A DNA stretch of 64,000 nucleotides from positions 434,001 to 498,000 of the forward strand of contig JADNYJ010000002.1 of assembly GCA_015501075.1 (NCBI GenBank). The letters are read 5' to 3'. The stretch comes from Gymnopilus junonius (taxonomy: Eukaryota; Basidiomycota; Agaricomycetes; Agaricales; Galerinaceae). Positions 45,345 to 57,362 of the stretch are shown piece by piece (the stretch's first letter is position 1; every line of letters starts with the position of its first letter). The notes under the pieces were generated by a model. The model was not told where the DNA came from and did not search any database. It saw nothing but the letters and a program-made list of their open reading frames with translations. The translations under genes were made by a program, and so were the position numbers.

Positions 45345-46421
45345 ATGCCCCAGATACAACAACCATCTAACCAGATCAAGTAATTATTCTGCTTTACGGG
45401 CGTCCATCTACTGATCTCTTCATACAGATTGACGAATGTCTCCATCGTCCGTCTAAAGAAAGGCGGCAAACGCTTCGAGGTTGATAACAAATTCACTCTG
45501 AATTCTTTCAACCTTGCCTATTCTTTGTTAAGATTGCGTGCTACAAGAACAAAGTGCAAGAGTTCAGAACTGGAGTGTACTTCACCTGCTTCGTGCATTT
45601 GGCTGTTGTGTGCTGAAACTGCCCAGAGAAACAAACTTAGATGATGTCTTGCAAATCAACAACGTTTTTGTCAATGTTTCCAAAGGGGAAGTCGCCAAGA
45701 GTGGAGACTTACAGAAAGCCTTTAGCAAGGCCGATATTAATGAGATCGTGAAAGAAGTACGTTGCTTGGTCGTGAACGTATATCTAATTTGTGGTTAAAT
45801 ACAGATCGATTTTCTCTAGATTCTGAAAAAAGGAGAAGTTCAAGTCGGTGAGAAGGAAAGGGAACATGACCTTGGATCTTTGCGAAAGGAAATCGCCACC
45901 CTTGTAGCTGAGAAATGTGTCGACCCTTCCACCCAACGTCCCTATCCTGTCGGAATGATTGATAAGGCGATGTCAGAGGCTGGATTCAGCGTCAAGCCGA
46001 ACAAAAATGCTAAGAGCCAGGTACCGTGTTCGTTTAGTTTTATTCGCCTTTCCTTATTTTTTTTGCAGGTTTCGGAATGCATAAAACTTCTTCAATCTGA
46101 TTCGAATCTTCCGATACAGAGGGCACGTATGAGGATAAAAGTCTCTTTGCCAGTCGTAGACGCAGAAAAGCTTCGCGAAAAGATTCTCGAAGTTGCGGAA
46201 AAGGTAGAACACGACGAAACTGGTGCGGCTGACTGGGAAATCGTGCGTATAAACAGCTATCCTAATTTTCCCTTTCCCTGACAACTTGTGGCCAGACTAT
46301 GTTAATTGATCCAGGGCAATTTCGAATTATTAATGACCTCCTACAGAAGGAATGCAAAGGGCGAGGTCGCCTGGAAACACTTACCTTTGCAGCAACAGCC
46401 AGTGTCAACCCATCGACTTAG
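45345..46421 (+). CDS. sdo1: Ribosome maturation protein Sdo1 (SBDS)
   Basis: Sdo1/SBDS works with GTPase Efl1 to release eIF6 (Tif6) from the nascent 60S subunit. Exon 1 starts MPQIQQPSNQIK. Later exons give LTNVSIVRLKKGGKRFE, IACYKNKVQEFRTGVETNLD, INNVFVNVSKGEVAKSGDLQ, KEILKKGEVQVGEKEREHDL, RPYPVGMIDKAMSEAGFSVK, QRARMRIKVSLPVVDAEKLR and IDPGQFRIINDLLQKECKGR, ending VNPST. The three SBDS domains appear in order at normal total length. The junction FRTGV uses donor GTACTT inside GGAGT. Tail-to-tail with alg1, 86 bp between stops. Confidence 0.95.
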
Positions 46422-46507
46422 ATTTTCTATCCAATTTATAGAATTTACCCTATCCGACCCTGATCTGTTATTTCCATCTGTAATATTCAGTACTATTCCG
46501 AGGACAT

Positions 46508-48450
46508 TCACGAGTGTACATCGCTCAGAATCAAAGGTTTTATTACTCTGTCCCAATTTTCTTCCCATGTACCCCAAGTCCAAATTTCGTTTTGGCGAGA
46601 GGGTCTAGACATAGAGTCTAAAGATGCCCTCAGTGTGCGCAGGGCAGGTGCATTGGGAAACGAAAGCAACAGTTGCTTAGGAGACATCACTGGTCAATAA
46701 TTTAAGTCATGCATTCGTGAACAAAGGCTAACCTCTAACTGTGAGGCCAGCTCAGAAGCTGATTGAAATATCAAGCCGTTTTCACCATTTTTGACAAGCT
46801 CATCTAGACTAAGAAAAGTATTAGAATTGTTTATACAGGGTGTCAGAAGAAAGGCCTACCATTCGAAGGCAAGGGCACAGACTGGAAGTCCGCAGCCAAA
46901 CATGTCAACAACCTTCATAGGCAAATCCAAAGCGGAAGAACTGTCATGCAAGCAAACGCCCAAGTCTGCAGAGCCTAAAGATGATTGTGTTAGATACTCG
47001 AGTATTCGATGAAAGCTGTAGCAGCGAGACAAACCTAATAAAGTCGGGTAGTCTTCGGCTTCCAGCCATAAGCTGACGCATCTAACCCACTTCCAAGTTT
47101 CGTGTAATCTGTCTACATCTTTCATGTATTTTTCCTTCAAAGGTCCTTTCCCCGTTAATATCACAGGAGCTTAGGTAAACGCTCTTTCGATTGTCTTTTG
47201 TTAGCGAGATCTTGTGCTTGGGTATCGTAAATTTGTAAAGCGTCGAGCAAGATACTGAAGTCTTCATCCGGTGTCCAGGAGGTACTCGAGACAATAAGGG
47301 CAGGCCTATCAGACCTCGATGTTGGCATCAGCACTTCAGAATAGGTTGACAAGCTTGGAGAACCGGTATCCGGTGAATCTCTTTCGCTGATTTGCGTCAT
47401 TACCGTTGAAAAAGGGATAGATGCCGTTGGAAGAAAATCGCGTATTTTCGTTTCCAGAATGAGCTTTTGTTGAAGTTTGCAGAACAACTACAGGCCGCAG
47501 TTCAGCTCCGAGCGATGTTCAGGCAAGGAAGCAAACCTCGTGAGTCTCTTGAGCAGAGGAACGGTGGAAATGGTGTGGGGGACGATCGTATAGAACAACC
47601 TTGTGACCCCTTGCTCCTAAATTCAGTCCCTTGGTATGTCGACCTTGGTTGACTAACTTACTGTATATCCCATTTCTTCACAAGGAAGTCCCGCATCGCA
47701 CGGGTGACGAATAAATGTGCATAAGCAAAGCGGCCAAATGTCGCTTCTAACCTGAAATGCATCGTGACTTGGTATACAGCTATGAAGAGTTAGAACGTAC
47801 CATGCAGCGATCCGAACCAATGGATGTGCCTTACCGAGCTTTAAAGCGAGGATGCTGTATCCGAGATTGTGCCAGTCTATGATGACTTTGCTTCCGTGAA
47901 TTCGTCCTACTAATTGAACAAGGGCGAGAGTCGGAATGCTGGGTGGGTTCTTCAGTTTCATAAGTAATTAGTATGCGTAGTAACGAAGACATACTGACCT
48001 GCACAAGAATGAACTCTGGCGGAATATCGATCCAGACCAAAAGGCATAGCAGAATACTTATAATCTGGTATAATACTTTGATGGGTGCGGTGAGCAGAAA
48101 TGGTAGACTGTGAAATATCCTGGGTAGCTCAGGTAGATGGCGCATCCTCACTCTTGGTAGGCGTTCGAGTGATGGGATGGGCTTTGAGCCTCGTATGAAC
48201 GTCAGGTAGTGGCTTTGAAAGAGCCCCAATAAGGCACACCTCCATATCCAATCAGGTCAGTGACAAATCCATTCTCTGCGAAACTCTGAGCATGGTACAT
48301 CATTCTGGGACTGCGACCGATGTCTCCGAGGACCAAGATGGCTACAGATCGCAAAGAGTGTTGATTTCGAGGCCTTAATAACTTCCAAAGAAACCACACT
48401 AGGAGTAGGAAAGGAAGGAAAAGCAGAATCTGGAGAACTTGACCTGACAT
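46508..48450 (-). CDS. alg1: Alg1, first mannosyltransferase of N-glycan synthesis
   Basis: Alg1 transfers the first mannose to GlcNAc2-PP-dolichol on the cytosolic ER face. The N-terminal membrane anchor is [20 protein letters not shown]. Then come [125 protein letters not shown] and [17 protein letters not shown], ending [12 protein letters not shown]. These are the GT33 hallmarks. About nine short introns. Acceptor GAGCAAG before GGTCACAAG fits the phase. Divergent to nfu1 with 132 bp between starts. Confidence 0.95.
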
Positions 48451-48582
48451 GGCTTGGCAGCCGAAGTTGGAACTTGGAATTTGGTAGAGTGTAAACCTAT
48501 GTACGCCTAGCTCATACGTCACTATGATCTCGTGACCGTAAATGTAGGGCCGTCGATATTGAGGGAATTATTCATCTTCATC

Positions 48583-49547
48583 ATGACTTCCATGGCCTCA
48601 ACATCTCTTCGCCTCTTCGCAAAGCAGGCCGTCAAGACATCTAGCGTTCGCCTATATGCCTACTATTCTCTCCGTGCCTTGTCCTCTTCATCTTCTCGTC
48701 AAGCCTCATCGGTCTTGGGCACATCGTTGACATCACGCTCTACGCGGAGGAACCTCCCACTCTTATCCTCAGGATCCAGTGAGTTGCCATTTTTATTTTA
48801 GAATCCGAAAGCTCAAATATCAGAGCGTTCCATGTTCATTCAAACCGAAACGACGCCCAATGAGGATTCCCTCAAATTCATTCCCGGTGTTCCGGTAATG
48901 GGTGAATCTGGAACGGCCGAATTTGTCGACACACGGTCCGCTTTTGTTTCGTCTTTAGCTATGAACTTGATGGGAGTTGAGGGAGTTGTCACCGTGTTCT
49001 ACGGGCCTGACTTTGTCACCGTGTCAAAAGATTCTGAAAGCAGCTGGGCAGTCATTAAACCAGAAATATACTCTCTCTTAATGGAGTTTTTCTCTTCTGG
49101 GAAGCCTTTGTTCACAAGCCCCGAAGAAAGGGAGCGGGCTGGTCCACAGGACACTCGCATTCTCGACACTGATTCAGAAACTGTGGCCATGATCAAAGAA
49201 CTATTGGAGACGCGTGTTCGACCTGCTATTATGGAAGACGGCGGAGACATTGAATACCGTGGTTTCGACGAGAACGGCTCTGGAATGGTGAAAGTAAAAT
49301 TGAAGGGAAGCTGCCGAGGATGCGACTCGAGCACCGTCACCCTGAAATCCGGTATTGAGCGAATGTTGATGCATTATATTCCCGAAGTGAAGGGTGTGGA
49401 ACAGGTGAGGTCTTTTTGCGATTTCTTCCCACTTTGCGGATAACCTATGTTATCAAGGTTTTGGATCCGGAAGAAGAGATTGCCCTGAACGAGTTCGCAA
49501 AACTGGAAAAGAAGTTAGAGAAGGACCAACCAAAGCACTCGAGGTGA
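48583..49547 (+). CDS. nfu1: Mitochondrial Fe-S scaffold Nfu1
   Basis: Nfu1 delivers [4Fe-4S] clusters to mitochondrial enzymes such as lipoyl synthase and aconitase. The N-terminus MTSMASTSLRLFAKQAVKTS is Arg/Ser-rich and lacks acidic residues, as in a mitochondrial presequence. The Nfu N-domain has MFIQTETTPNEDSLKFIPG, RSAFVSSLAMNLMGVEGVVT and VFYGPDFVTVSKDS. The NifU-like C-domain has VRPAIMEDGGDIEYRGFDEN, VKLKGSCRGCDSSTVTLKSG and MLMHYIPEVKGVEQV, with the CxxC cluster ligands. Three coding exons with GT-AG introns. Confidence 0.95.
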
Positions 49548-49830
49548 ATCTTGGACTTTCAGTGGGCAATGCAAAGACGACTTACACTCTGCAGCATGGC
49601 CCAATACATGTCGGCGTAGAAAATGTATTATAGTTAATTGATAATAATAGACTGTAGAGGACCGAGTGAGAGATCTAGAAGAGGTGAAATGTGAAGGTGA
49701 CGACGGTCCGCAAACTGCAGGTCAGACGGGAAGCCATGATTCTGACAGTGGTGTCACATGTTATAATATATGACAGAGTTGTCTTATATCTCTGCTTTGA
49801 TTTATCTCACGTCTACGACCACTGTCCTCA

Positions 49831-51288
49831 ATGGTAATTTCTAACATTCTCTTCCTTTCGTTAGCTTGCTTAATGAGCCTCTTAGGTCTACGTCAATAGC
49901 AAGAAGTTTGCATGGTATTTGCCAGTTCGCTTCCTTCCTCTTCATACCCAAGCTTATGCCCTTCAGTGAATCCTGTATCAAAGGCCATAGGTCTTCCTCC
50001 TGCCACCATGCAGATAGGCCGCTTTTCGAGATCAAGAAAAAGGGTCGTCCCGTTTCTCAATGCACCAAATGCCGCGAGCTACGCCAGTCGAAGAAGTTCC
50101 ATTCCAAGTGCACTTGCAATCACCCGAAGGAGAGTACTCCAGCAGTGCAACCCTTGGCGTCCTCCTCGACCTCTAAGAGTACGTATATATGTGCCATCTC
50201 CAGTCGTGATATTCACTTACCAGCATTCAGCTCGAAGATTTATTCCCATTGTCCCGGCTTTGCCCAACGGACTGAGGGACGTACTTTCTGCGTCATCATT
50301 GACCGCCTTGCCTTCTGACTCCCGGCAACGTGGTGTGTTTTGCGTTTTGTTGGCTAGATGTGCTGTTCCTAATTGTCTTCTAGTCGACGCGTTACTGAAC
50401 CCTTGCGATTGTAAAAGCGTCCGTACATGCACATGCAACAATTCTGCTCCATCTGCTAATGAACATCTTCCTGAAAAATCGTCTGGTGCCTTGTTTACAC
50501 TCGCTCACGCGGCTGCTATGTTTTCCGCTTCCCCTTTTCCGGCAAAGGAGACTATACATACCAACAGAGTTGCTTACTCGAGGGAAAAATCTGACTGCAC
50601 AAGCTTGCGGCCTGCTTCTCCGACACATACATCTAGAAAACATCACAAGCACCATTCTCGGCATTCTAAGACTCCTGGGCCAGCTCTTCCTCCGATTTTA
50701 TACAACCCCTTTTCGTCTCAGCCCCCTCCCACACCCAATTTCCCTTCGATGCCTCCCATGAGCGAAATAACATCTCTCGCAGGTACCGGATGTACATGTG
50801 GACTCCAATGCTCCTGTCCGGGGTGTGTTGAGCACCGTGGACGCCAACATATCAATCACGAGCGTAGAGATTGTGCTGATGGATGTGGGACTTGCATCGA
50901 CCCTACCATCGGTATGGCCTTGCCAAATCCTACCGGTTCATCAACTAGTGGCACAAGTGTCTTAGACATTTTCTTTGCTCGAGCGGCTGCCTTGCCTCCA
51001 CCGCCTTCTCACCGTAAGATGTCTTCGTATGACTTGGACCCCATGGATACGAGCTCGTACGCGGATCCCACAAGAGCATCAGGGTCAAAATCTTTCGCCT
51101 TTCGGGCAGTCAACCTTCCTAAGTTGGAATGCTGTGGTGGTGAATGCAGCTGTCCAAATGGTGAATGCAGCTGCAGAGTGTCTTGTGCCGGATGTTGCCT
51201 TAACAATGCAGAGACTACGGCAGTTGAGCCAATACCGTTAGCTTCAAACAACACACCATTACGTAGCTGTTGTAGTCGAGAGGCCTGA
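49831..51288 (+). CDS. Copper-fist transcription factor, Cys-rich
   Basis: Copper-fist factors (Ace1, Mac1, Cuf1) bind DNA and sense copper. Exons 49831-49833, 49886-49914, 49967-50178, 50231-50332 and 50384-51288 join to 416 residues. The DNA-binding fist is MVYVNSKKFACESCIKGHRS, SSCHHADRPLFEIKKKGRP and VSQCTKCRELRQSKKFHSKC. Cys clusters follow: LLNPCDCKSVRTCTCNN, GTGCTCGLQCSCPGC, DGCGTCID and, near the end, CCGGECSCPNGECSCRVSC and CAGCC. These may form copper-thiolate sites. The start codon is the whole first coding exon: ATG is followed at once by GTAATTTC, and only this join yields the conserved MVYVNS start. Confidence 0.88.
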
Positions 51289-51606
51289 CATGGTTCATGA
51301 TTGCGCATTCATTGCTGTGCTGACAACTTATCATTTGTAGCATATATTGTAGTATTTCATTTATTTATATGTAAGGATTATAGTGTTGGAAATGTTGAAA
51401 CTAAAGTGTCTCCTACGAGACGGAACCTCTAATATCACCTGTTTGAGTTCTCATATTATATACAATGAATGGTATTTGGTTTACAGTTACACGCTATAGG
51501 ATGCATTGTCAATAAAACATTTCTTATCATCTCGCTGATCAAGACCTACGTATCGTCTACAGGAACAAGGTAAAGGTGAGCAAAAGCAATGTATTTTGGT
51601 GAAAAA
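51289..51606. other. Tail-to-tail intergenic region
   Basis: About 320 bp of AT-rich sequence between convergent genes, with several ATAT/ATAAA motifs consistent with 3' ends. No gene is seen. Confidence 0.45.
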
Positions 51607-52484
51607 TCACTTGCCGTCGTAATGAAATAACGTCTAAACGTCGATCAGGTCCCTTTCTCCCGGAAGTAATACATGCTGCGTACCTTCTTTGGATTCTCTG
51701 GGGCATTTCTAACATACCTATCATTGTCAACAGGCCTAGTTGCATAGTGCATTAACACTAATCTCCGGTTGACAGATGAAATCATACCGTTCCTTCTTCT
51801 ATTCGGTATATAATGAGATACATTTGGAGATTCTAAGGTGTAGAGAATCAATAAAGAATCATACCTTGCAAGACGCCAACATGCTCTGCAAAGTAACACA
51901 GACGGCCACCACACTCAGGACTGGCGACCATTCATTACCCAGGATAGAGGCACATATCTGGGGCACATAAATTATGAGAAGTCGTTGTCATCACAGGGGA
52001 TACCTACGTGTCCATTTGAATAAACATGCTATCGGTCTTTTCAGTATGTATCTATGGCCACCAATGTCGATCTTACTGGATGTATCGGAGCTTGCTTTCC
52101 ATCTGCTACAACAAACTGAACAGCAGGAGATGATATCGGATATTGGGGGTCGAATCGAAATTGAAGTGTGTATACTTCGCCCTGTCAACCGGTTGTGTGA
52201 AATGTCAGCATGTACCGAGAATGGGGATTAGAATCCAGACAGTCGTCGCACCTGGTACAAAGAATCACCCATCACTTCTATCGTAAATAACCACTTTGAA
52301 AAATCATTGGCTTCGAGGAGAGTAATGCCTGGGTTCAGCAATGAGCAATCATGGTGCTGACTTCTGTCCCAGAACCGATCTTTGTTCTGGCTCTTTCATA
52401 CTTCATTTACTTACCGACGGGACATCCTTCGGCTTGTATTTCCCGCAGCTCTTTAGCTAACCGTCGAGCAGAAATAGACGCCAT
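51607..52484 (-). CDS. Ubiquitin-conjugating enzyme, UBE2W/Ubc16 type
   Basis: The exons read MASISARRLAKELREIQAEG, ITLLEANDFSKWLFTIEVMG, GEVYTLQFRFDPQYPISSP, AVQFVVADGKQAPIHP, HVYSNGHICASILG, NEWSPVLSVVAVCVTLQSML and RPVDNDRYVRNAPENPKK, ending TLFHYDGK. The E2 fold is complete. HVYSNGHIC supplies the catalytic Cys, with His in place of the usual HPN Asn-region wording, as in UBE2W. UBE2W adds ubiquitin to disordered N-termini, and the short C-terminal end fits that group. Six introns. The stop follows acceptor GTTTAG near 51634. Confidence 0.9.
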
Positions 52485-52564
52485 AGAAATGGCTTGCAGA
52501 CTTTGATACGATGCAACCCAACGGAGAGAATGCGTAGAGCAAGCTGACTAGTCTCTTCGACAGC

Positions 52565-52972
52565 TTGATGCAGATTGCACCGAACCCCGCGGTTCCGCTA
52601 CCCGTGCATTCAGGAGGCGGTGGCTGTGTCCGAAATACTCAAACTTGGTTTGGCTGGGACATTTTCACCTATTTGCTTTGCTTTCGTGCCACGTAGCATA
52701 CAGGTATGGAAAATTGCCCAAGGATTTCATATGACAGTAAAGGGTGTACCCCGAGCTCGCTCAGTGATGTGTAGTTAGCGGCTGTTCTAATAAGGAACGC
52801 AAGCAAATTAGGTAGGAACCAAATAATACCAAATATAAATTTGATATAAGTATGGCGCTTTGTAAAAATTCGTTCATTCGTATCTCCCCACCTTAGAGTC
52901 ACCTGCTACTCCATTATATTCAGCAAGGACCTGCAGGCGCTCGTGGAGAGATAGAACATCTCCAGATGTCAT
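52565..52972 (-). CDS. Possible small protein gene, unassigned
   Basis: An ATG at 52972 opens MTSGDVLSLHERLQVLAEYN, which looks like an amphipathic helix and ends at a possible GTGACT donor. A downstream frame reads ANYTSLSELG, and another open end reads AKPSLSISDTATAS or alternatively VKMSQPNQV. I could not find one splice pattern that joins all pieces with certainty. No family is recognised. The gene would be divergent from nothing and upstream of the E2 gene on the same strand. Confidence 0.25.
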
Positions 52973-53678
52973 ATTCGTCACGCTCGAAAGGTGTCAACTG
53001 CTCGATACTCCCTTCGTTTGGACCTGTATGATACAACCATATGTAGAGCATTTTCTCTCAGGCAAAAGACCTTCCACTTGTGTGAATTACTTTGATGTGA
53101 ATATACAACTCATCAACACAAGTCCTTTCGCGTTGTAACTGTTTGAAAGGTGGACCGTAGATGATTAGACAGTTACGGATCATTTTTTGAAGTTTTCGGT
53201 CGACGACTGTCAGCCATTCAAATACATCGACACTTGATTTCGACCTTAGGAAGATAACTATGACTTTATACAGTTTGACTTGGAATAACTACAGAATGAC
53301 AGACCAATAGTGCTGCAACGGGTACTATAAGACAGACAACCGACTTAAAGTAGTAAGTAGAATGAGGGAATAACCTTTACAAATGTGGATGGGGAAATAA
53401 AAAGTATTGGTCACAGGAAAGCATGAAAACAAATGGTGTGGAAATATGCCGTTTGCAAAATACAATGCAGGATGTGGTATGATTAAGGTCAGAAGATCTG
53501 GGGCATGGTTAGGGAGCATGTGAACAGCAAATCAAAAAGAAGATGTACGTAGTAGGGTAGATTTTGTAGGTATCAAACACGGCTATGCACTGAAATCGAA
53601 AGCATTAAAAAAGGGATAAGGTTTCAGAAAATTCAATTAGTCCGTATGTCCGGGGGGGAAAAATGCTGAAAACGACGT
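52973..53678. other. Intergenic, no gene seen
   Basis: About 700 bp, AT-rich, between the doubtful small gene and the Pumilio stop. Short frames have no coding character. Probably the Pumilio 3' UTR (such genes often have long ones) and a promoter. Confidence 0.5.
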
Positions 53679-56600
53679 TTACATTCCGTACCCAAAGGCT
53701 GAACGTTGGTAGGGATCATTGAGGGATCCGGCAACAGCCCCGCCAAAGTTTGCAAAGGAATTAGCTGGGAACGACGGAGTGTGTTGTTGGGGCAATCCTT
53801 GATTATGGTTTGAGTTTCCTTGCAACACATATCCATCAATAGACTGGGTTTGCAAGCCGTGCATTTGCGTGTTGAGGTGAGATTGTCCAAAACTACCTTG
53901 ACCAGGGATGGAATACAAGCCACTGGACGAACCGTACATGTCCGTCAAAGGATTTCCGGCCAAGCCTTGATGCATATGGCGACTGGCAGCAGCACCCATT
54001 CCTTGGTTGCTGAGCGCCATATTCACGAGCGCCTGTTGATTGGGGAACCCGCCAAAGTGGTCAGCTTGTTCACGCTGCAGCTTGTTCTGAATACGCTTCC
54101 CGTATGGAGTATTGCGAATCAAGGGAAGGACAGGACGGATGCCTTCCACAAGAAGAGCTCGCTGCGCTGGTTCAGCGTAGTCCAAGGCCGTCTACATCAA
54201 ACGTTAAGAGAAGATAATATTATTCAGCACGATGCTATTCACCTGTACGCAGTAATTTCCATAAGAGTCCCGAAGCAATTTTTCAAGCCTTGATCGATTC
54301 AGAAGCTCTTCGATGAGCATCTTCCGCGTAGTATGCTCTGCTACGCGAATGCACTACACGAAGTATGAGGATAGCTTCAGAGTAAACGAGCTATCTGCTT
54401 GCCTTTTCAATCACATTAGAACTGAACTTCTGGACAGACAAGGCGCAAACGTTTCCCGTGAACTGACGAATAACAGCATCACTGAAACGGTTGTCATTCA
54501 AATCAAGGATGTATTGCACGACCTAAACAGACGCCATATCAGTCGTGTTAATGACAGCAGGAGCTAAGTACTTACGTAGTTGCCGTAAGGGTCCTGCACC
54601 AAGGTAAGTGCATTGTAGGTGATTTCATTGACTAGCTGAACGCGTTGCATTTCAGACGCATGATCAATACACCGCTGCAAAACACAGCATCCGTGTCGGT
54701 GAGTGGCTACCTCAACGCAATTGGCTGCAACAGCATTATATATGAACTAACAGGAAAAAGGTTAAAACAGCTGCCACGAGATGGAAGATTACATACCTGG
54801 TTATCTTCAGGGCCAAGTTTATTCAGACATTTCTGAATGACATGATTACCGTTCAAGTCTTTGATAAGAACAACGACGTGCAAGCTAAGAGCAAGAATGA
54901 TTGAGTGGATCTGAGCGTTGTATCTTTGATCAGTCTGCTATTCACGTGTAAGTTTGAAAGTATAGTATTATGGCCTAGAGAACTTGCCTGACGTCGAGTG
55001 GACAAGAAATCGATCATCTTCTGAACAGCGCGTGTACCGTGCATGTTAAGAGATATGTTTACGAGGTCCTGGGCCACAGATTCACAGATAGCATTACGCT
55101 GGTCGTCCGTAGAGTATTCCAGAAGTTTTTGGCAGAGATAGTTGCCGAACGGGTCTGTACCACTTTAAGAAAATGTCATCTAAGGGAAACGGAACGAGAA
55201 CGAACCGGTCATGAGATCAGCGAAGTGTCCAAAGGTCTCTCGGAAAATCATGTCACGATGCTCCGGGACACCTTCCTCCAATTTCTTCTGAAGATAACGG
55301 CACCCATGTTGATCTTTGCACAACGCAGGAATCTCCCCCTGAAGATCCTCAAGTCGAGTACCAGCGAAACGATTGACTTCGTGTGCGCTTGTTTCAGCAT
55401 AAGGACTCCAACATACACATAAAGCTTACATTCTCGATCAACATCGCCCCTCTTGTGCTTCGGACCATGCAGACCATTCATTTTGCTATCAGTTCCAGCA
55501 CCCCCACGCCCTGGTAAACTCAGCCCATAACGAGACCCATGTTGTGCAGGATACAAGTTACCAGGTCCAGAAGAACCAACTGGGTTATTAGCTGGGGCAG
55601 GACCAGATGAATTGACATTTGTACGGCCAATCGATTCGAAACCGTATGCGTTGAAGGGAGTGTTGTCCATCCCCCCGTTAACACCATAGATCGTTTCGTA
55701 CTAGAAAAGTGAAGAAGGTAAATAAATAGATAAAGTTGATATCGACGTATTAAAAGACCCACGTCATCGCGAGCGGTGGACTGAACTGAATTGTAAGTCA
55801 AAGAGCCGCTGTCATAAGGCCCAGGAGGGAGGCGAGAAAGAGATGGCTGTAAATCGATCGGGTTCGCTGAACCGTCTTGGACTTGATGAGAACTTGCTGC
55901 AGAAATGCGGCCATTCATGATTTGCACCTCCTGAGGTGTACCGGGCGTCTTCATCAGGTGAGCCGTGGTGCTTGGCAAACCCATCGGAGTGGCGGGCACA
56001 GAGCGCGTTGTGGTGGACAAGCCATCTAACAGACTATGTGGAGATCCACGACGTGAGTTAGGAGTCTGGTTTGACGAAGGCCCCTGTGACTGCTGCTGAA
56101 GAAGAGGAGTAGCAGACGTTGTAACTGTTCCTCCTAGAATACCATCGTCAGGTGCCGACAAAGTCACATTGGGATTCGTGACGGTGCGCCGATCGGTCCT
56201 GGGCGCAGAACCTTCAGGCATACGATTACCATTGAATTGAGGCCATTCCGAAGACTTTTCTTTCGAATCAAGCACCCTGTTCGGGAAGTGTGCACGAGGA
56301 GACGTCTGCGACATATGCGCCAAGTCCAAAGCCGCCGAAGCAGCTGATATCTAGAAGACGATAAGAAAGGTGATAAACGACAAAAAAAAGACATCACCTT
56401 GCTAGGGTAAGTATTTCCATATTTATCATCATCCGATGTAGGCAGATTCCTCATGGCATCTACCAATAATTTGGTGAACAAAAGATTGGGGGACCAAGAT
56501 CAGAACAGAGCCTTACTATGCATCTCCTTGTCCAGCTGTTCATCCAACATCATCCCTGCATTATAAGTGCTTGCATAGCGAGCGCCCTCGTCTTCATATC

Positions 56601-57362
56601 GACCATTGTTTCTCAGTAATATGGATGCCGATACTGGAGCAGGAATCGGAGAGGCACGGGTCGAGCGTTCACCAGCAAGAGACAAGCCTTGGATATGAAC
56701 AGCGAGTTCCTCATCGTGACTGCTTGCAGAAGTACGTCTGCTAGCAGGCATACTCTTTGCACCAAAGCTGTGTCCGTTAGCAGTAGGGCCCGTCGCTAAA
56801 TCAGGAGACAAATTAACCGATGGAGCGTAAGTGACCGATTTGCGCTTGTCTGCGACATTTCCCACAGCTATATTCCAAAGTCATTATTCAGGATTGACTC
56901 CGAGAGGGGCGAAGAAAAAAGACTGACCAAGTTGAGCATTGAGACGAGGTGGGGTTGTTGGTGCGGATACAGCCAAGTGCTGGATGCTTCCGTTACCGTT
57001 CGGCTCGTAAGGGATATTGAGAAGCTCCTGCGCTTGTATTTGCTCAAGGACACGCATTTGATCCTCAAAATGTTTCCGCTGCATAAGTCGTTGCCGTTCA
57101 TGTTCAAGACGCTTCAATTCGACGCGCTAGTATATGCGACATAGCTATAAGCAGAACTGTCAAAAGATTTCCAAGGTCACTCACTGCTGACATGTCTGGC
57201 ATATTACTTCCCAACCTCGCGGTCTAAAGTTGAAAATTAGTAGTAGGAAAGCGGCGAAAGAAATATACGTACAGAGTCGGCGAGGTCCAAAAAAGCAGGA
57301 GGACTCTTCTTACGTTCATCGGAGGAGGGTTGATTATCAGTAGGTGAACTAGTATTTTCCAT
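53679..57362 (-). CDS. Pumilio/PUF RNA-binding protein
   Basis: PUF proteins bind 3' UTRs by eight helical repeats, each reading one RNA base, and repress or relocate mRNAs. The protein starts MENTSSPTDNQPSSDERKKS, has a coiled coil (RVELKRLEHERQRLMQRKHF) and a long Ser/Pro/Gln-rich region with PGTPQEVQIMNG. PUF repeats follow: FAGTRLEDLQGEIPALCKDQ, HGCRYLQKKLEEGVPEHR, DPFGNYLCQKLLEYSTDDQR, LNMHGTRAVQKMIDFLSTRR. The last is ALDYAEPAQRALLVEGIRPV with IRNTPYGKRIQNKL. The tail after the repeats is Gln/Gly/Ser-rich and ends SAFGYGM. At least ten exons. Repeat exons match canonical Puf3/Pumilio spacing. Confidence 0.92.

Noticed and set aside
47590..47650. Frameshift in alg1 before [10 protein letters not shown]
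   Set aside because: It looked one base off with acceptor TTTAG, but the next acceptor GAGCAAG restores the phase, so no error is needed.
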